From Parasitella parasitica (taxonomy: Eukaryota; Mucoromycota; Mucoromycetes; Mucorales; Mucoraceae): a stretch of 64,000 nucleotides of DNA. The DNA lies in the NCBI GenBank assembly GCA_025201805.1, contig MU619246.1, positions 87,519 through 151,518 of the forward strand, in the 5' to 3' direction. Below the pieces are notes generated by a model. The model saw nothing but the letters and a program-made list of their open reading frames with translations. It was not told the DNA's origin and did no database searches. Positions 1 to 11,417 of this stretch are shown in pieces. Each line of letters begins with the position of its first letter. The stretch's first letter is position 1. A program made the position numbers and the translations under genes.

Positions 1-1091
1 AAAAAAAACAAGATATGGCATCTCTATTTGACACAGGGTGTACTAATGGGCGTCGGTGCTTCTTTGGTGTGGTTCCCTTGTGTCAGCGCTGCTCAACAAT
101 GGTTCTCAAAACGCAGAGGTTTAAGTGTGGGTATTGCGATTTCAGGCTCAGGGTTCGGTGGTCTCATTCTCTCTAATGTGATACAAGCTGTTATTGACCA
201 TTTGGGGTATCAATGGGCTCTCCGTGTTGTTGGCTTCATCTCGTTCGTGCTACTCATCATCGCTGCCTGCACTGTGCGACCTTTGAATGTACCTCAGAAG
301 AGCGAAATCAAGGTCTTGGACTTGCGGCCTTTCCGCAATTTCCAGTTTGTCTTGCTATTCGCTATCCAATTCATTGGCAATTTTGCCTTTAATGTAAGTA
401 TAAAGGGAATGCGTATGCGTATGCGTGTGCGTGTGCGTGTGCGTGTGCGTGTGCGTGTGTGTGTGTATGTGTGTTTAGCGACTAACTTTTACCGCTGGAA
501 TAGGTTCCTTCTAGCTTTTTGCCCGGTAAGTGTCACTATAATATTAACGAATAGGGGTTAAACGTGCTGACCTGTTTACGTATAGCCTACGCCGACTATC
601 TCGGTTTGGACCCCTGGATCGGTACCAACATGTCTGCTATTATTTCAGGCGTCATGATTGTAGGTAAAATTTCGAGTGGTTTCATCAGTGATTACATGGG
701 TCGTGCCAATATGACGTTTATTACCACCACCTTGACTGGCGTAATGTGTCTTGCTGTCTGGCTTCCTGCGACAACCTCAGCTGCTATCTGGGCATTTGCT
801 GCCCTGTTTGGTTATTTTGGTGGGGGGTATCTCGTCATGGTTCCTGCATTATTGGGTCAAGTAGTTGGTATGGAGGATATTGAATCAGCTAATGGCTTGT
901 TATTCTTTGCTTGGTTCTTTGGCGGGCTATTTGGTTCCCCTATTTGTGCGGCCTTGATAAATGACGCTAGTGACCATCCTACCTATAACCATGCCATCAT
1001 CTTTGGCGGCGTGCTTATGGTTTTTGCTGGCCTACTGGCTTGGGTAGTTCGTGTGCTGAGAGCTGGCTGGGCACCTTTTGTCAAGGTGTAA
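1..1091 (+). CDS. MFS monocarboxylate-type transporter, 5' end cut off by window edge
   Basis: Likely proton-coupled or facilitated solute carrier of the plasma membrane (MCT/SLC16-like branch of the major facilitator superfamily). Exons: 1-393, 504-525 and 586-1091; the frame is already open at base 1, so the N-terminal part lies outside. The N-terminal stretch reads like the family's YLTQGVLMGVGASL segment, followed by alternating hydrophobic helices; the joined second and third exons give SFLPAYADYLGLDPWIGTN, typical of the start of the second six-helix half, and a G..SDYMGRA loop motif follows. The middle exon is only 22 nt; it is required because the frame and the family pattern are restored only when it is used. 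The first intron carries a hexanucleotide repeat. Substrate cannot be told from the sequence. Family call is good; substrate is unknown. Confidence 0.82.
403..472. repeat. Imperfect GCGTGT/GCGTAT microsatellite inside intron 1 of the MFS gene
   Basis: About 65 bases of tandem TGCGTATGCGTG-like units that grade into GT dinucleotides. It sits between the GTAAGT donor at 394 and the acceptor at 503 and has no stop codon in the upstream frame, so automated gene calling will tend to read through it. Confidence 0.9.
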
Positions 1092-2505
1092 CGAATGTGC
1101 TCATTACGACCATTTCATTCAAATACCAATTTTTGTATTATCTTTGTTGTACATTTCCTTAGATCACAAAATACACTAAAATAGATGTAATTTATCATAA
1201 TTCTCCTGATTCTTAATAATAGATATTATACTCTACGCTAAACAACTTTAAGTAATTTATACTCTTTTTCACATTCGCTTTTCAGGAGAATCTTTGCATT
1301 TCATTACACCAGTTCGCCACCTTAGATTTGGTGAAATAGCTAGGTGAGACAATTGATCACAGATCAGTGGCAGGCTAGATTCTTGAGGATCAAATTTATT
1401 GTGCGCTTTGGAATCGTCAGTGACCAAGTGTCGGTACAGTTTGATTGATATTGTCATCGATTTGGTTGCAAAATATTGATGTTGTCTCAGGATTTACAGA
1501 CATAACTGCATTGTACTAGCTGCTCTACACATTCAACATTACTGAATACATTTAAAAGCAACTCCTGGTTTAATTGCGATGGGAGGGGGTTCATTATTGA
1601 GACGATAAATAAATCTAGACAATCGCAAAAAATGAAAAATACAAATAAACTAGCTTTGTGATATAGACAAGAAGTAATAGGATTATTCTGTAGTGATAAT
1701 GCCCAATCTCTCGCTACCAGTAAGAGGCTTTTGCACTGCGAAAAGCTTCACTTCAATTTATCAACCCATTATCTGCTCAGACCGTATTGTAAGTATACAT
1801 AATACGGCGTTGCGCGTTTTCCTATGCAAAAATTTGACACGATTGCTGTCAGGCGTAGACGCCATCAGCACTTGCAACCTTCACTTTTTGAAACATCTCC
1901 TGCAGCCGTCGCTATTTTTGTAGCAAGGAAGAAGAGCGCCAAATTAGTAATAAAGCTTGATTGCAAGAATAGAGACACGCATGATTTGTCAAGCTCAATA
2001 GGCTCATATCTGTTAAATTCCTATGGCGGCGCTGTCGAATCAATATGGCCTGATCTCTCGATAAAAGAAATAGTTATCAAGTTCCAGTAGACAAGCACTG
2101 ATAATAATACGACTCTATTTCGTGTTTAGTTATTTCCAACAAAAAATAACAATACTTGAACAAAGGAAAATACCATTAGACTTGAACCCTAAAAAATGAA
2201 ATCGTATTAGATATATATCAAGACAGATGCTTATAGAAAACAGGTAAAAAAAAACACATATTTTTAGATGTGATGATGGAACCGTCAAGTAAACAAAGCG
2301 CATTGATGGATAGTAGACGATAGAAGAGTTCCATGTAAATAAAACTCGCCTTGTCATTTGACAGGACCTCTGGTGAAACCTTATCAAACCAGACCGGGAG
2401 ATGAAACCTGTGCAACAGACGAGATAATCGATATGAAAATGATGGACATTTTGAACCCGAAAGCCCATCCACTTGTTTCCTCTTCTTTTTTTAGACAATA
2501 CAAAA
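1092..2505. other. Intergenic, no gene seen
   Basis: AT-rich DNA between the transporter stop and the PKA start codon. Only short open frames without recognisable protein character are present on either strand. The last few hundred bases upstream of 2506 should hold the PKA promoter; no specific element could be identified. Confidence 0.5.
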
Positions 2506-2697
2506 ATGTGCACAGAATTCATACAACTGGCGAATTCTTCTTTACCGAAATACCCCAATTTCTCAACAGTTCTAGACAACAGCAGCAGCAATCAGCAGCA
2601 TCTGCTACCTTATACCTCCCTTGTCTGTCGCTGTGCATTGAATAAGACACTTGCAGAGAACAGAGAATCAATTGATTCGGAGCAAGCATTGGTAGAA

Positions 2698-2740
<43 letters not shown>

Positions 2741-4203
2741 CCGCTGTTGTCACTCATAAAGAGGACGAGGTGAAATCAGGTATGTCTGACAAGTGTTTGT
2801 AGACACTTTTCTTCTCATTGTTGTCATGCATGCGTATCTAGGCTCAATCATAAATACACCTATCACTACACCAAAGCTCATTTTTACTCATAATCTTCCA
2901 GACAACTTTTTTTGTTCCAGCTCGCCCCCTGCGCCTATATCTCCTATCAGTAATCTTGCGTCCAGCGTGAATTCACCAGCATCATCTCCACATATCCATC
3001 CTATTGCCATGAGATCTTACCCTACAATTGATCCAATTAGTGAGAGCACCGTGACAAGCGATTCAATAACTCCCTATTACAGCAGCAATATACCCGTACG
3101 CAAAGAATACAAACACAACCAAAACCATTACCACAGATCCCACCAACTCTCGTTGGGTGATTTCCTGATAAAGCAGACAGTAGGCACTGGCTCATCAGCC
3201 CGCGTCCATTTGGCTCAGAGCAAGGTGAATGGCAAATACTATGCTATCAAAGCCCTGAATAAGAAGGATTTGGTTACCAAACGCCAGATAGAGCATGCCA
3301 ACAATGAGCGGGATGTGTTGGGGTCTGTATCACATCCTTTCTTGGTAAAGTTGTGGGGCAGCTTTCAAAGCGAAACTCATGTATTTCTCGTCATGGATTA
3401 CATTCCGGGCGGCGAACTGTTCCGCCAACTTCGCAAGGAAAAGGTAACTCGTGATGTAAAAAGCATAGAATTTACATATTTATGCCATTGCTCGATTAGA
3501 AATTTACTGAAGATGAGGCTAAGTTTTACGCTGCTGAGGTTGTGTTGGCCATTGAGTATTTGCATGGCATAGACGTAGCTTATCGTGATTTGAAGCCTGA
3601 AAACATCTTGGTTGATCGCCACGGCCATATCAAGATTACCGATTTCGGATTTGCCAAGAGAGTCATTGGCCGCACATGGACTGTATGTGGCACTCCGGAT
3701 TACCTGGCACCAGAAATCATCCGTTCTCAAGGTTATACAAAAGCTGTAGATTGGTGGAGTTTGGGCATTCTTATTTATGAAATGCTCGCAGGGTAATTAT
3801 TAACACTCGACATGAATTCCATCATCCTAACACGCGTTATAGGAGCCCGCCATTCACATCAAAAAACCCAGTTGAACAGTACCAAAAAATTCTCGAATGC
3901 GACATATCATTCCCTTCGTACATGAGTTCTGACGCAGTTGATTTATTACAAAGCCTGTTGAAGCTCAATCCATCCGAAAGGTATGGAAACTTGAAAGACG
4001 GAGCAAACGACATCAAGAACCATGCTTGGTTCAAAAACATTGATTTCAACCAGGCAATGGCCCGTAAATTGACGCCACCATTTACCCCAGACATTAAATT
4101 TGATGGCGATACCCACTGCTTTGCTTCTTATGAGGAAATGCAACTACCCTACCATTTGATACACACCAACGAGCCTTACTGCTCTCATTTTCCCCACTTT
4201 TGA
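2506..4203 (+). CDS. cAMP-dependent protein kinase catalytic subunit (PKA-C)
   Basis: Serine/threonine kinase effector of cAMP signalling. Four exons: 2506-2779, 2902-3443, 3500-3792, 3843-4203, giving 489 aa. Diagnostic elements: glycine loop GTGSSARV, lysine in [10 protein letters not shown], the AGC-type YRDLKPEN catalytic loop, DFGFAKRV, activation loop [16 protein letters not shown] with the phosphorylatable Thr, and a C-terminal FPHF that fits the hydrophobic FxxF motif at the extreme end of PKA catalytic subunits. The N-terminal extension of about 200 residues is low complexity and contains 13 consecutive alanines encoded by a GCT repeat. The first ATG in the joined frame was taken as start; an upstream TTG is not credible. 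It should pair with a regulatory subunit encoded elsewhere. Kinase identity is very secure; the N-terminus is less so. Confidence 0.93.
2701..2739 (+). repeat. GCT triplet repeat coding poly-alanine in the PKA N-terminus
   Basis: Twelve uninterrupted GCT codons followed by one GCC, translated in frame as 13 alanines in exon 1 of the PKA catalytic subunit. Pure triplet runs like this change length easily by replication slippage. Confidence 0.9.
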
Positions 4204-6426
4204 ATGCTAATAAATTCTGTCGCTTGTACCGCTTTATTTTTAACAATAGTCAGAGTCTTCAGAACCCAAGCTGTTCAAATTTAACGGGGTATCTCATGAC
4301 GCTGCCAATGCCTTGAAAGCATCACGTACACCAAAGCAACACTTGCCTGACAAGCTACCCAAGAGTATACTATGGCCATCAGTGATGATGAAGCCAAATT
4401 ACGTGTCTGTTTCGAAAAGTTAATAAAGAGCCTCTGTGTGGGGTTTGTTGTATCCATATAAAAGCTACGTATGTCATGTCTAACACAGTTATAATGTACG
4501 GATCATGATATTCATTGTTAGTAATCCTTGTACAAACAAGGAATAAGCTACAAGTTGTGATTGAACCTCCTGCAAGGTTTTAGGCATAGTCAAAGATTAC
4601 ATCAAGATCAGATCGCTGGAATTCAAGGACACAACTTGCTCACATCTTTAATGTAAGATAAAATAATAGGTCTGTTCCTGGAAATGCTGTGATTTAATAA
4701 TGTCTGACACTTCCTGTCAAACATCAGATGTTATGTAGATAAAAATTGATTAGAATATATTTTAATATAAATAGAGATCATATCTTATATCAATAAAAGT
4801 CTTCAGTAGTGTATCTGGGTTAATTTAGAGAAAGCCTTATTTACTTTTTTCATACACCATCTATACAACAATTCGCTGCGCCCTTTACACTGGCACAACA
4901 TGGATTATCTCTATTGTAATACGCTATTTGTCCTCATAATTAGTCATTGTATAGCATGCAGTCATGAGCATATATCTATATCATTGCACATATTATACAA
5001 GTCTGCGTAGTACCAGAGAAGATATTATGGTTACCACTATTTCAACTCAGTTGTCATCATGGCAACCGTTCCTGATCGGATCAAAGGTTAAATGTAGTCA
5101 ATATAAAGTCTTGTAAAAGTAACCATCTATTTGGGCTCCTTTACTGATTCTAAATTAGGAAACTTGTCGATGAAATTTTCACACTCATAATGAATATTAG
5201 AGATAGGTCCTGCTCTGACTACTGCTGTATTGACTAATTGTGAATATATATCGCTTTTTACTGCTTAAAAGTGTCCCATTTTGAGAGATCCAAGCAGGTT
5301 ATTCCAACTTTTTTTAATTAAAAAATCCATCTGTTTACTCGTTTTGATTAACTCTAAACTAAAATGTATTTAAATGTTATTATACTTCAGATGTTGCAGA
5401 TTATAGTCGTATTATTCTCAATTTTTCGATTTTTTACATGATTTTAAATATTTTCCAGAGTTGCGTAACAAGATATTTTACGGTATTAATTTGATGAAAT
5501 ACCCTCAGTGCAATTTATTATCTTTCTCGCCATTATTTATTGCTATTACTTTGAGAGTAACATGATAAGAAATCACAGAAGTTAAAAGAATACGTTCGTA
5601 TTAATCGAAAATTTTTCACTATTTTCTGTTCAATTTCAAGTGATTTTTGAATATTGACTATTAAATTTACATTTTGTTGCTTTTAACATACCTATAGTTT
5701 TTGATATAAAGAATTTATTATAAAAAAAGGTGCAGTCTTGCCTTTTCGAAAGCTACCCAACTAGAATAGAATTGAAAAACCAAACAAATACATTATGGCT
5801 TTGTTTTCATTTTCAATGCTCTTGTGATCTTGTGAGTATACATGCCGGTTATTTCATCGAATAAGCTTTATTTATTAGATGGTTCTGATTTTTCGCTACA
5901 TCCTTTTTCTCTTGGGTAAAGATTTCCTCTTGATCTTCTGAGGGGCCTTCCAAAATTGTTAGAATAGTCTCTGCTATTACTCAGTTTGAGGTTCTGCCAT
6001 AATTTGATCAAAATATTGCTTGCTGTAGTCTGCCGATGGACAATGGTTTAAATACATTTGGCTGTTCTTCCGTCATCTTGGGCATTTTTACTCTCCAGAC
6101 GTTTAACGCTGGCTGGCACTCCAAGTGCATTAGTTGTATAGTCTCTGGCTTTTATGTCTTGGAATTTTTGCTGTAATGGTACTTGACATGGTTTCTATGA
6201 GGTATTTGATATGTTTTATTCAATACTGCGTATATAGCAAAATGCTGATGAACGTTTTTGAGCAGAGATGGATTACATAAAACTTGATTTTACATCAAAA
6301 TCGCCTGAAGAACTCAAAAACTCGGGGAGATACAAGAACAGCTTGTCTGATTTAACAACAGACAGTCTTTTCTTTACCTTTTTTTTTTCTTTTTCCAACA
6401 ATACATTTTACATTTACTTGAGCAGA
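4204..6426. other. Intergenic with an unexplained open frame and one dispersed-repeat copy
   Basis: About 2.2 kb, strongly AT-rich. Immediately downstream of the PKA stop a frame of over 50 codons (about 4250-4420, + strand) runs from an AG acceptor-like site to a TAA with protein-like composition, but has no start codon and no recognised homologue. Around 4961-5013 lies a repeat with a second copy near 54.9 kb. From 5.1 to 6.4 kb I see only AT-rich sequence and the presumed promoter of mdm10. Confidence 0.5.
4961..5013 (+). repeat. Dispersed repeat, copy A (partner at 54903-54952)
   Basis: About 50 bases starting GTCATGAG and ending TAGTAC align with few mismatches and small indels to 54903-54952 on the same strand. 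The similarity is too long for chance in two unrelated AT-rich gaps and suggests a decayed mobile or satellite-like element. Confidence 0.6.
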
Positions 6427-7626
6427 ATGAATGATTTCATGGAATATTGTCTTAAGCAGTTTTATCGTTCATCAGGCTGGAACGAAGAAAACCAATATTC
6501 CAATCTTTGCTCATGGTCTCATGCCATTCTCGACTTTCACACGCCCAAAGGGCTCTCGCTTGGTATGTCCAAACTGCCAACACCCCAATTCAAGCCCTCA
6601 TATACCTTGAATGCTTTACCGACGCTAAATAGCAGTCTTGGATACTTGTATACATCTAGAAAACTGGACATTGGTACCAGTGCCACTGTGGATTTCCAAG
6701 ATATGATTGATCGATTTAGAATTGTGATTAAATCACCAGCGTCCAAAGGCGATGATTACAAAGGTAATACGCATCAACCGATTTATCAGAGTCCATTTAA
6801 TCATCGACGGTAGTGAACCCTGATTACTTACTGTACGGGAGGATGTTCTTTCCTGGAGCTCGGTTGGAAGCAATGTACGTCCGACGTATTTCAGAACATG
6901 TTCAATATTCTGCAACTGCTGTCAGCAATGCCCGTGCATATGTGTCTCCCCAACTTGCAATGCAATTACAGTACGATGTGGGCAAATGGTGCTCAGAGTG
7001 CTCTTATACATCAGACGACGGCTTGTTGGGTTTGAGGGCGCTGTATAATTTTGGACAGCTAGCATCATCAGGACAGTGGTCCGTTGGCACTGAGTTCTAT
7101 TACGGCGTGCTTGATAAGAGTGGTGGATGTAAGTGCACAGACAGATAAAACACACAGGTACAGAATTGACCAACAGCGCTGTATAGTGTCTACTGGCATC
7201 CGCTACCGTACATTGCCATCATCCTATGCACCGCCTATCAGCTTTACTTATACCTTGAATCCTATTGTCGGACACATGTCAACGAGTTACGTAGCCAAAG
7301 TTTCGGATCAATTGGTCATGTGCTCACGATTTGATTTCAGCATCTATTCATACGAGAGTGATCTAGCTGTTGGATTCGAGTATCGCACCAAAAACCAGAA
7401 GCCCACTATAGAGACTGAGGTAGATGACGGCATTGTAACCCTGACTGCAGATCGCACCGAGAAACTAGAGGGACTGATTAAAGCAAGATGGGGGTTTGCA
7501 AAAGGATTAGCGTTAATGTGGGAGGGAAGATTCAAGAATACGCTGTTTAGTCTGGGATTAACAGCAGATCTTCGAAGCACAAGCCCAATTCGTACTATTG
7601 GATTAGAAGTACAATATTTCTCGTAA
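6427..7626 (+). CDS. mdm10: Mdm10, ERMES and SAM complex beta-barrel of the mitochondrial outer membrane
   Basis: Subunit of the ER-mitochondria encounter structure, which tethers ER to mitochondria for lipid transfer; also helps beta-barrel assembly with the SAM complex. Exons 6427-6763, 6814-7128, 7187-7626; 363 aa. The start MNDFMEYCLKQFYRSSGW matches the conserved Mdm10 N-terminus (yeast MLPYMDQVLRAFYQSTHW pattern). Further matches are the LLYGRMFFPGARLEAM block, the LNPIVGHMSTSY strand, and MWEGRFKNTLFSLGL with the closing GLEVQYFS strand ending in an aromatic-hydrophobic-Ser pattern. Both introns are 50-58 nt with good donors. An in-frame TTG further upstream (6268) is not used. Its 3' end converges on cct1 with only 61 bp between stops. 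Confidence 0.93.
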
Positions 7627-7687
7627 ATAATGCTATTAAAAAAAAATCCCTCCCTCTTTTGTTTTATTTTAAATTTATACAAATATC

Positions 7688-9571
7688 CTAATGACCATGG
7701 CCATCGTCCTCAGGATTGCCTCTTTGCTCAGGAGCAACCTTGATAAAGTCGTCAATTCTTAAAATAGCAATAGCAGCTTCGGTAGCACTTTTTAGTGATT
7801 TGATCTTGGACATTGTAGGCTCCAAAATACCAGCCTTGACATTATCGCGGACAGTGCCATCGATCAATTCGAGACCGTACCATTTAAGTGCACGCTTGCG
7901 GTCATCAGCATCAGCATTGAGGGCGGTATTATGATAGGCACGAAGCTTTGCAACCAGCTCGGTGGAATCCTTAGCAGCATTGACAGCAAGTGTCTTGGGG
8001 ATGACAAGCAAAGCATTGGCGAATTCAGCTATAGCAAGTTGTTCACGAGAACCCAAGCTAGTCGCAAAATTTTCAAGGTATATACTCAAAGCGGATTCAA
8101 CAGCACCACCACCGGGAACAACACTGTTGCTCTCTAATGTTCTCTTTACCACACAGAGGGCGTCATGAAGGGATCTCTCCATTTCATCCAACATGTAGTC
8201 ATTAGCACCACGCAAAATGACAGAGGCAGAGTTTTGAATCTTTGTACCCTTTACTAAAATACATTCGTCATCAGAGATACGCTCTTGGACCACTTCTTCC
8301 GCTTGACCAAGAGAGCTGGCCTCGAAGGTTTCTTCGCCCTCCAAATTGGCCAAAGAAGAAACCAAAGTAGCGCCGGTTGCCTTGGCAATACGCTTCAAGT
8401 CTTCCTTTTTACAACGACGAACAGCCATGGCGCCCGCCTCTACAAAGAGCTTGAGACATAAATCGTCAATGCCCTTTGTTGTTAAAATAACATTGGCGCC
8501 AGTATCCAAGATCTTTTGAATACGTTCAGTTGTAATCTCGATTTCTCTTTTGCGAATGTCTTCCAGCTTGTCGGGATCATCAACAACAATATTAACACCA
8601 AGGTGCATACGTGCCTTTTGTAAATTCATATCTAAGCATGCAATTTTGGCGTTCTTGATTTGTTTTTTCATGGCTTGAGATGCAACAGTGCAGTTCAAGG
8701 CATAGCCACGAACAAATTGCGATTCGAGGCCAGATTTACCGTGAGCCTTGAGGATGTTGACAGCCTTGACGGGGTACTTGGTCTCGCCGCGTGTGTTGGT
8801 AGACTTGACAGCCAAGATAGCCTCCACAGCAAGGTTAGCAAAGAACTTGGAGTCGCTAAAAAAAAACACATACACACACACACATTTTATTAGAGCCACT
8901 TGTTCTACACACACAAACACGAACTATCTGCAACTTACGATCCAATAATCTTTGAGCTCATGGAAGTCTTTGCAGCATTGATAAGGCATTCCTTGCCGAG
9001 AGTATCGACTTTGATTGACATTTCGTTGGCAATGAAACGACAGGCTTCCTTGGAAGCTAAACGATAGCCGGTAATGATAGTCGTGGGGTGAATCTTGTTC
9101 TTGACGAGTTCGTTGGCACGCTTCAACAGCTCAGCAGCAATGATAACAACAGAAGTAGTGCCATCGCCGACTTCGCGATCCTGCTGCTGGGCAAGTTCAA
9201 CCAAGACTTTGCCAGCAGGATGCTCGACTTCGAGCAATTGGAGAATAGTAGCACCGTCGTTCGTGATTGTAACATCCTACAAAACATGTTGGTTCCTGAA
9301 TTTGAGATTTTTTTTCCCGAGTACTATGCAAGGACTTACACCAATTTCGTCAACGAGCATTTTATCCAAACCCACAGGACCTAAAGAGCTCTTGACAATG
9401 TTGGCAATAGAAGCAGCAGCAAGGACTGCACAAGCCCAGCGGTTTGATCTGTTAGATAGCAGCACAACAAGACGCGTCAAATGTCAACTTACTGTTGCTG
9501 GCACGGACATCTTGGCCAGTGGTGCGTTCACCTCCCAAGAAGAGCGAATTATTTTGGTCTCGTTGATACAT
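7688..9571 (-). CDS. cct1: T-complex protein 1 subunit alpha (CCT1/TCP-1 alpha chaperonin)
   Basis: Alpha subunit of the cytosolic group II chaperonin TRiC/CCT, which folds actin, tubulin and WD40 proteins using ATP. Exons on the minus strand: 9571-9493, 9425-9340, 9276-8939, 8855-7688; 556 aa, exactly the usual size. The N-terminus has the LFLGGER...GQDVR box, then [24 protein letters not shown] and [12 protein letters not shown] (nucleotide binding, catalytic Asp), and later [13 protein letters not shown] and [12 protein letters not shown]. The tail DDGHGH* fits the alpha subunit. Short exon 1 was found by matching LGGE and the RASN/ILAAAS junction. The 5' leader (TTTAG shortly before the ATG) suggests a spliced 5' UTR. 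Confidence 0.96.
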
Positions 9572-10255
9572 GATGTGTTGGAAAACCTAAAGAAAGATGA
9601 ACTGATGTGGCGAGAATACGAACTCCACCTTTTAAAAGAAAAGCTACTGGCTACCTTTCAAAATTTTCTCCCTCACTCTCGTCTAACACGTCGATTTCGG
9701 CAGCCTTATTAATAGGGGGGCTGTCTATCTCATGGTGGCTTTTTTTTTGTGGAAGTTCAAGGAACAAACCCGAATAATGAAATCGCAAGCCTAGTCTCCC
9801 ATGTTTCCTGGATCGTATAAAAGACTGCAGCTTATTTTTTTTGGGTGTCACTTTTCTCTCTTTTTGCTGAAATTGCACAATGCCGTTTGCCCATCGAAGA
9901 CGGTAGCCATTATTCATTTCAAGGCAGCAATGTTCCCTAGAGCATATATGGCAGATCAGTGTACTTTGACCGACTTTTATTGCGCTTGAAGAGTCCTGAT
10001 TCAGTCATAGCTTAAAATTACAGCAGCCGCGTGTTGATCGTGGATCAGTATTAAATTTGCGCATCACAAAGCTTTCTTAATCGAGGTTGCGTATCAACAA
10101 TGAGAGCCATAATTGCTGCAGGAACAATTTTCACTTGGATCTACCGTTATCCAAATTGACATGTCATTTCAAGTTGGTTTTTATTGTGTTGAAAGGATGT
10201 AAAGTTTAAAAATACAGAATTAACAAAGTAGAGTACGTGGATTCGTTGTGATAGA
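9572..10255. other. Intergenic: cct1 upstream region, no gene seen
   Basis: Region between the cct1 start and the 3' end of the UEV gene. One minus-strand frame at 9651-9917 is open for 88 codons but its composition is not protein-like and it overlaps the expected cct1 leader and promoter, so it is not called. It contains short pyrimidine-rich tracts of the sort seen before highly expressed fungal genes. Confidence 0.5.
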
Positions 10256-11417
10256 TTACGACGACGGCTCCAGTGCATCATCTTCTGCGCCCACGGGAGA
10301 AGGATTCTATATAAAACCAGTGTATTAGTCTTTCTGCCATAACCAAGAGAAAAAGAAAAAAAAAAAAAAGTAGGCTTACAATAATACTACCAAGCATTTG
10401 AGCCTTCAATTCATCTGAATAGAAGAAATCGTTAATCTAGTTGCAGCGCGCACTCTATCACAGAGCCGACGTACCAAATTTAGCATCACTCAATGGCGAA
10501 AAGCGAATTGGATTATTGATATCTTCGGGATGGTCGTATAAGAAGGATTCTGTTACTGAAAGTTGCGCACTTTGATAAGCCAGCTTGGCAAAAATAGCAA
10601 TGTCATGACGGTATCTGTTTTGTATTGCAAAAGTCAATCAATCTCTCGGACTATAGACATCACGCTTTATACATACAATCTGTAGGCATCCTTGTCGTAG
10701 CAGTATTTATCATTCAATCCGTCGAGCACAACCTTTTTAAACATGTTTTTTAGATAGTGAAGCACATGAAAAGTATAGTCCTGGTAGGGCCTCCACACGG
10801 GAAATTGCTGGGATATACAGACATTGCCTTTGTTGTCTACGAGTGGGTGAAAAAGATCTGTTAAAAATGTGATTGATGGAGGCTGATTCGGATAGTTTTC
10901 TGGTAGAGTTAATCGAAATTTAAACGTCCCTGATTTGTAGAATCCCTTATGTACAAACAAGGCGCCATACCATACTAAACAAGCAAAATATTAGATCTTA
11001 ATCATGCGGATCCTACTGTATATTACCATGCAAATTTGACGTGGAGGGCATTACATAGACACCCAAAGGGCAATGACTGGGATTTCGTAAATTGATGCTA
11101 TGATTAAAAGAGAATCTTTGATGAGCAATTTGCTGACATTGGTACCTGATTAATAATTACAGCTCTGTCATGATTTCGTATTGCCGAAAATATTCTGATG
11201 GAAGTCCAGGTGTTTTAGAAGCGGGCTCGTCTGTACCGTCTTTGTCTTGATCGTATATTGAATGAGGAAACTGGCTAGGTGATTGCTCTTGCGGTTGCAG
11301 TGATTTTCTCCCAATACGCTCCAATGCAGCGCTTTTAGTTCTGTCAAACAAGGATCGTCTCGAGCTTGGATTCAGAGCTGCATTCGGTAGGCTGCTACTT
11401 CTTTTAAAGGCATCCAT
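10256..11417 (-). CDS. UBC/UEV-fold protein of the AKTIP (FTS) family
   Basis: E2-like ubiquitin-conjugating fold. In animals AKTIP/FTS works with Hook and FHIP to couple endosomes to dynein; the same role here is an inference. Six exons on the minus strand: 11417-11161, 11097-11027, 10974-10677, 10614-10475, 10414-10380, 10306-10256; 283 aa. The UBC core shows LGVYVMPSTSNLHVWYGALF, GTFKFRLTLPENYPNQPPS, FHPLVD and PVWRPYQDYTFHVL, and an FSPL segment follows as in AKTIP. The canonical HPN is HPL, but a cysteine (codon 10817-10819) sits where E2 enzymes have their catalytic residue, whereas human AKTIP has none there. The N-terminal 85 residues are Ser/Arg-rich and look disordered. Enzymatic activity is open. 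Confidence 0.82.

Noticed and set aside
9651-9917. 88-codon minus-strand frame upstream of cct1
   Set aside because: Overlaps the expected cct1 leader and promoter and lacks protein-like pattern or conservation clues.
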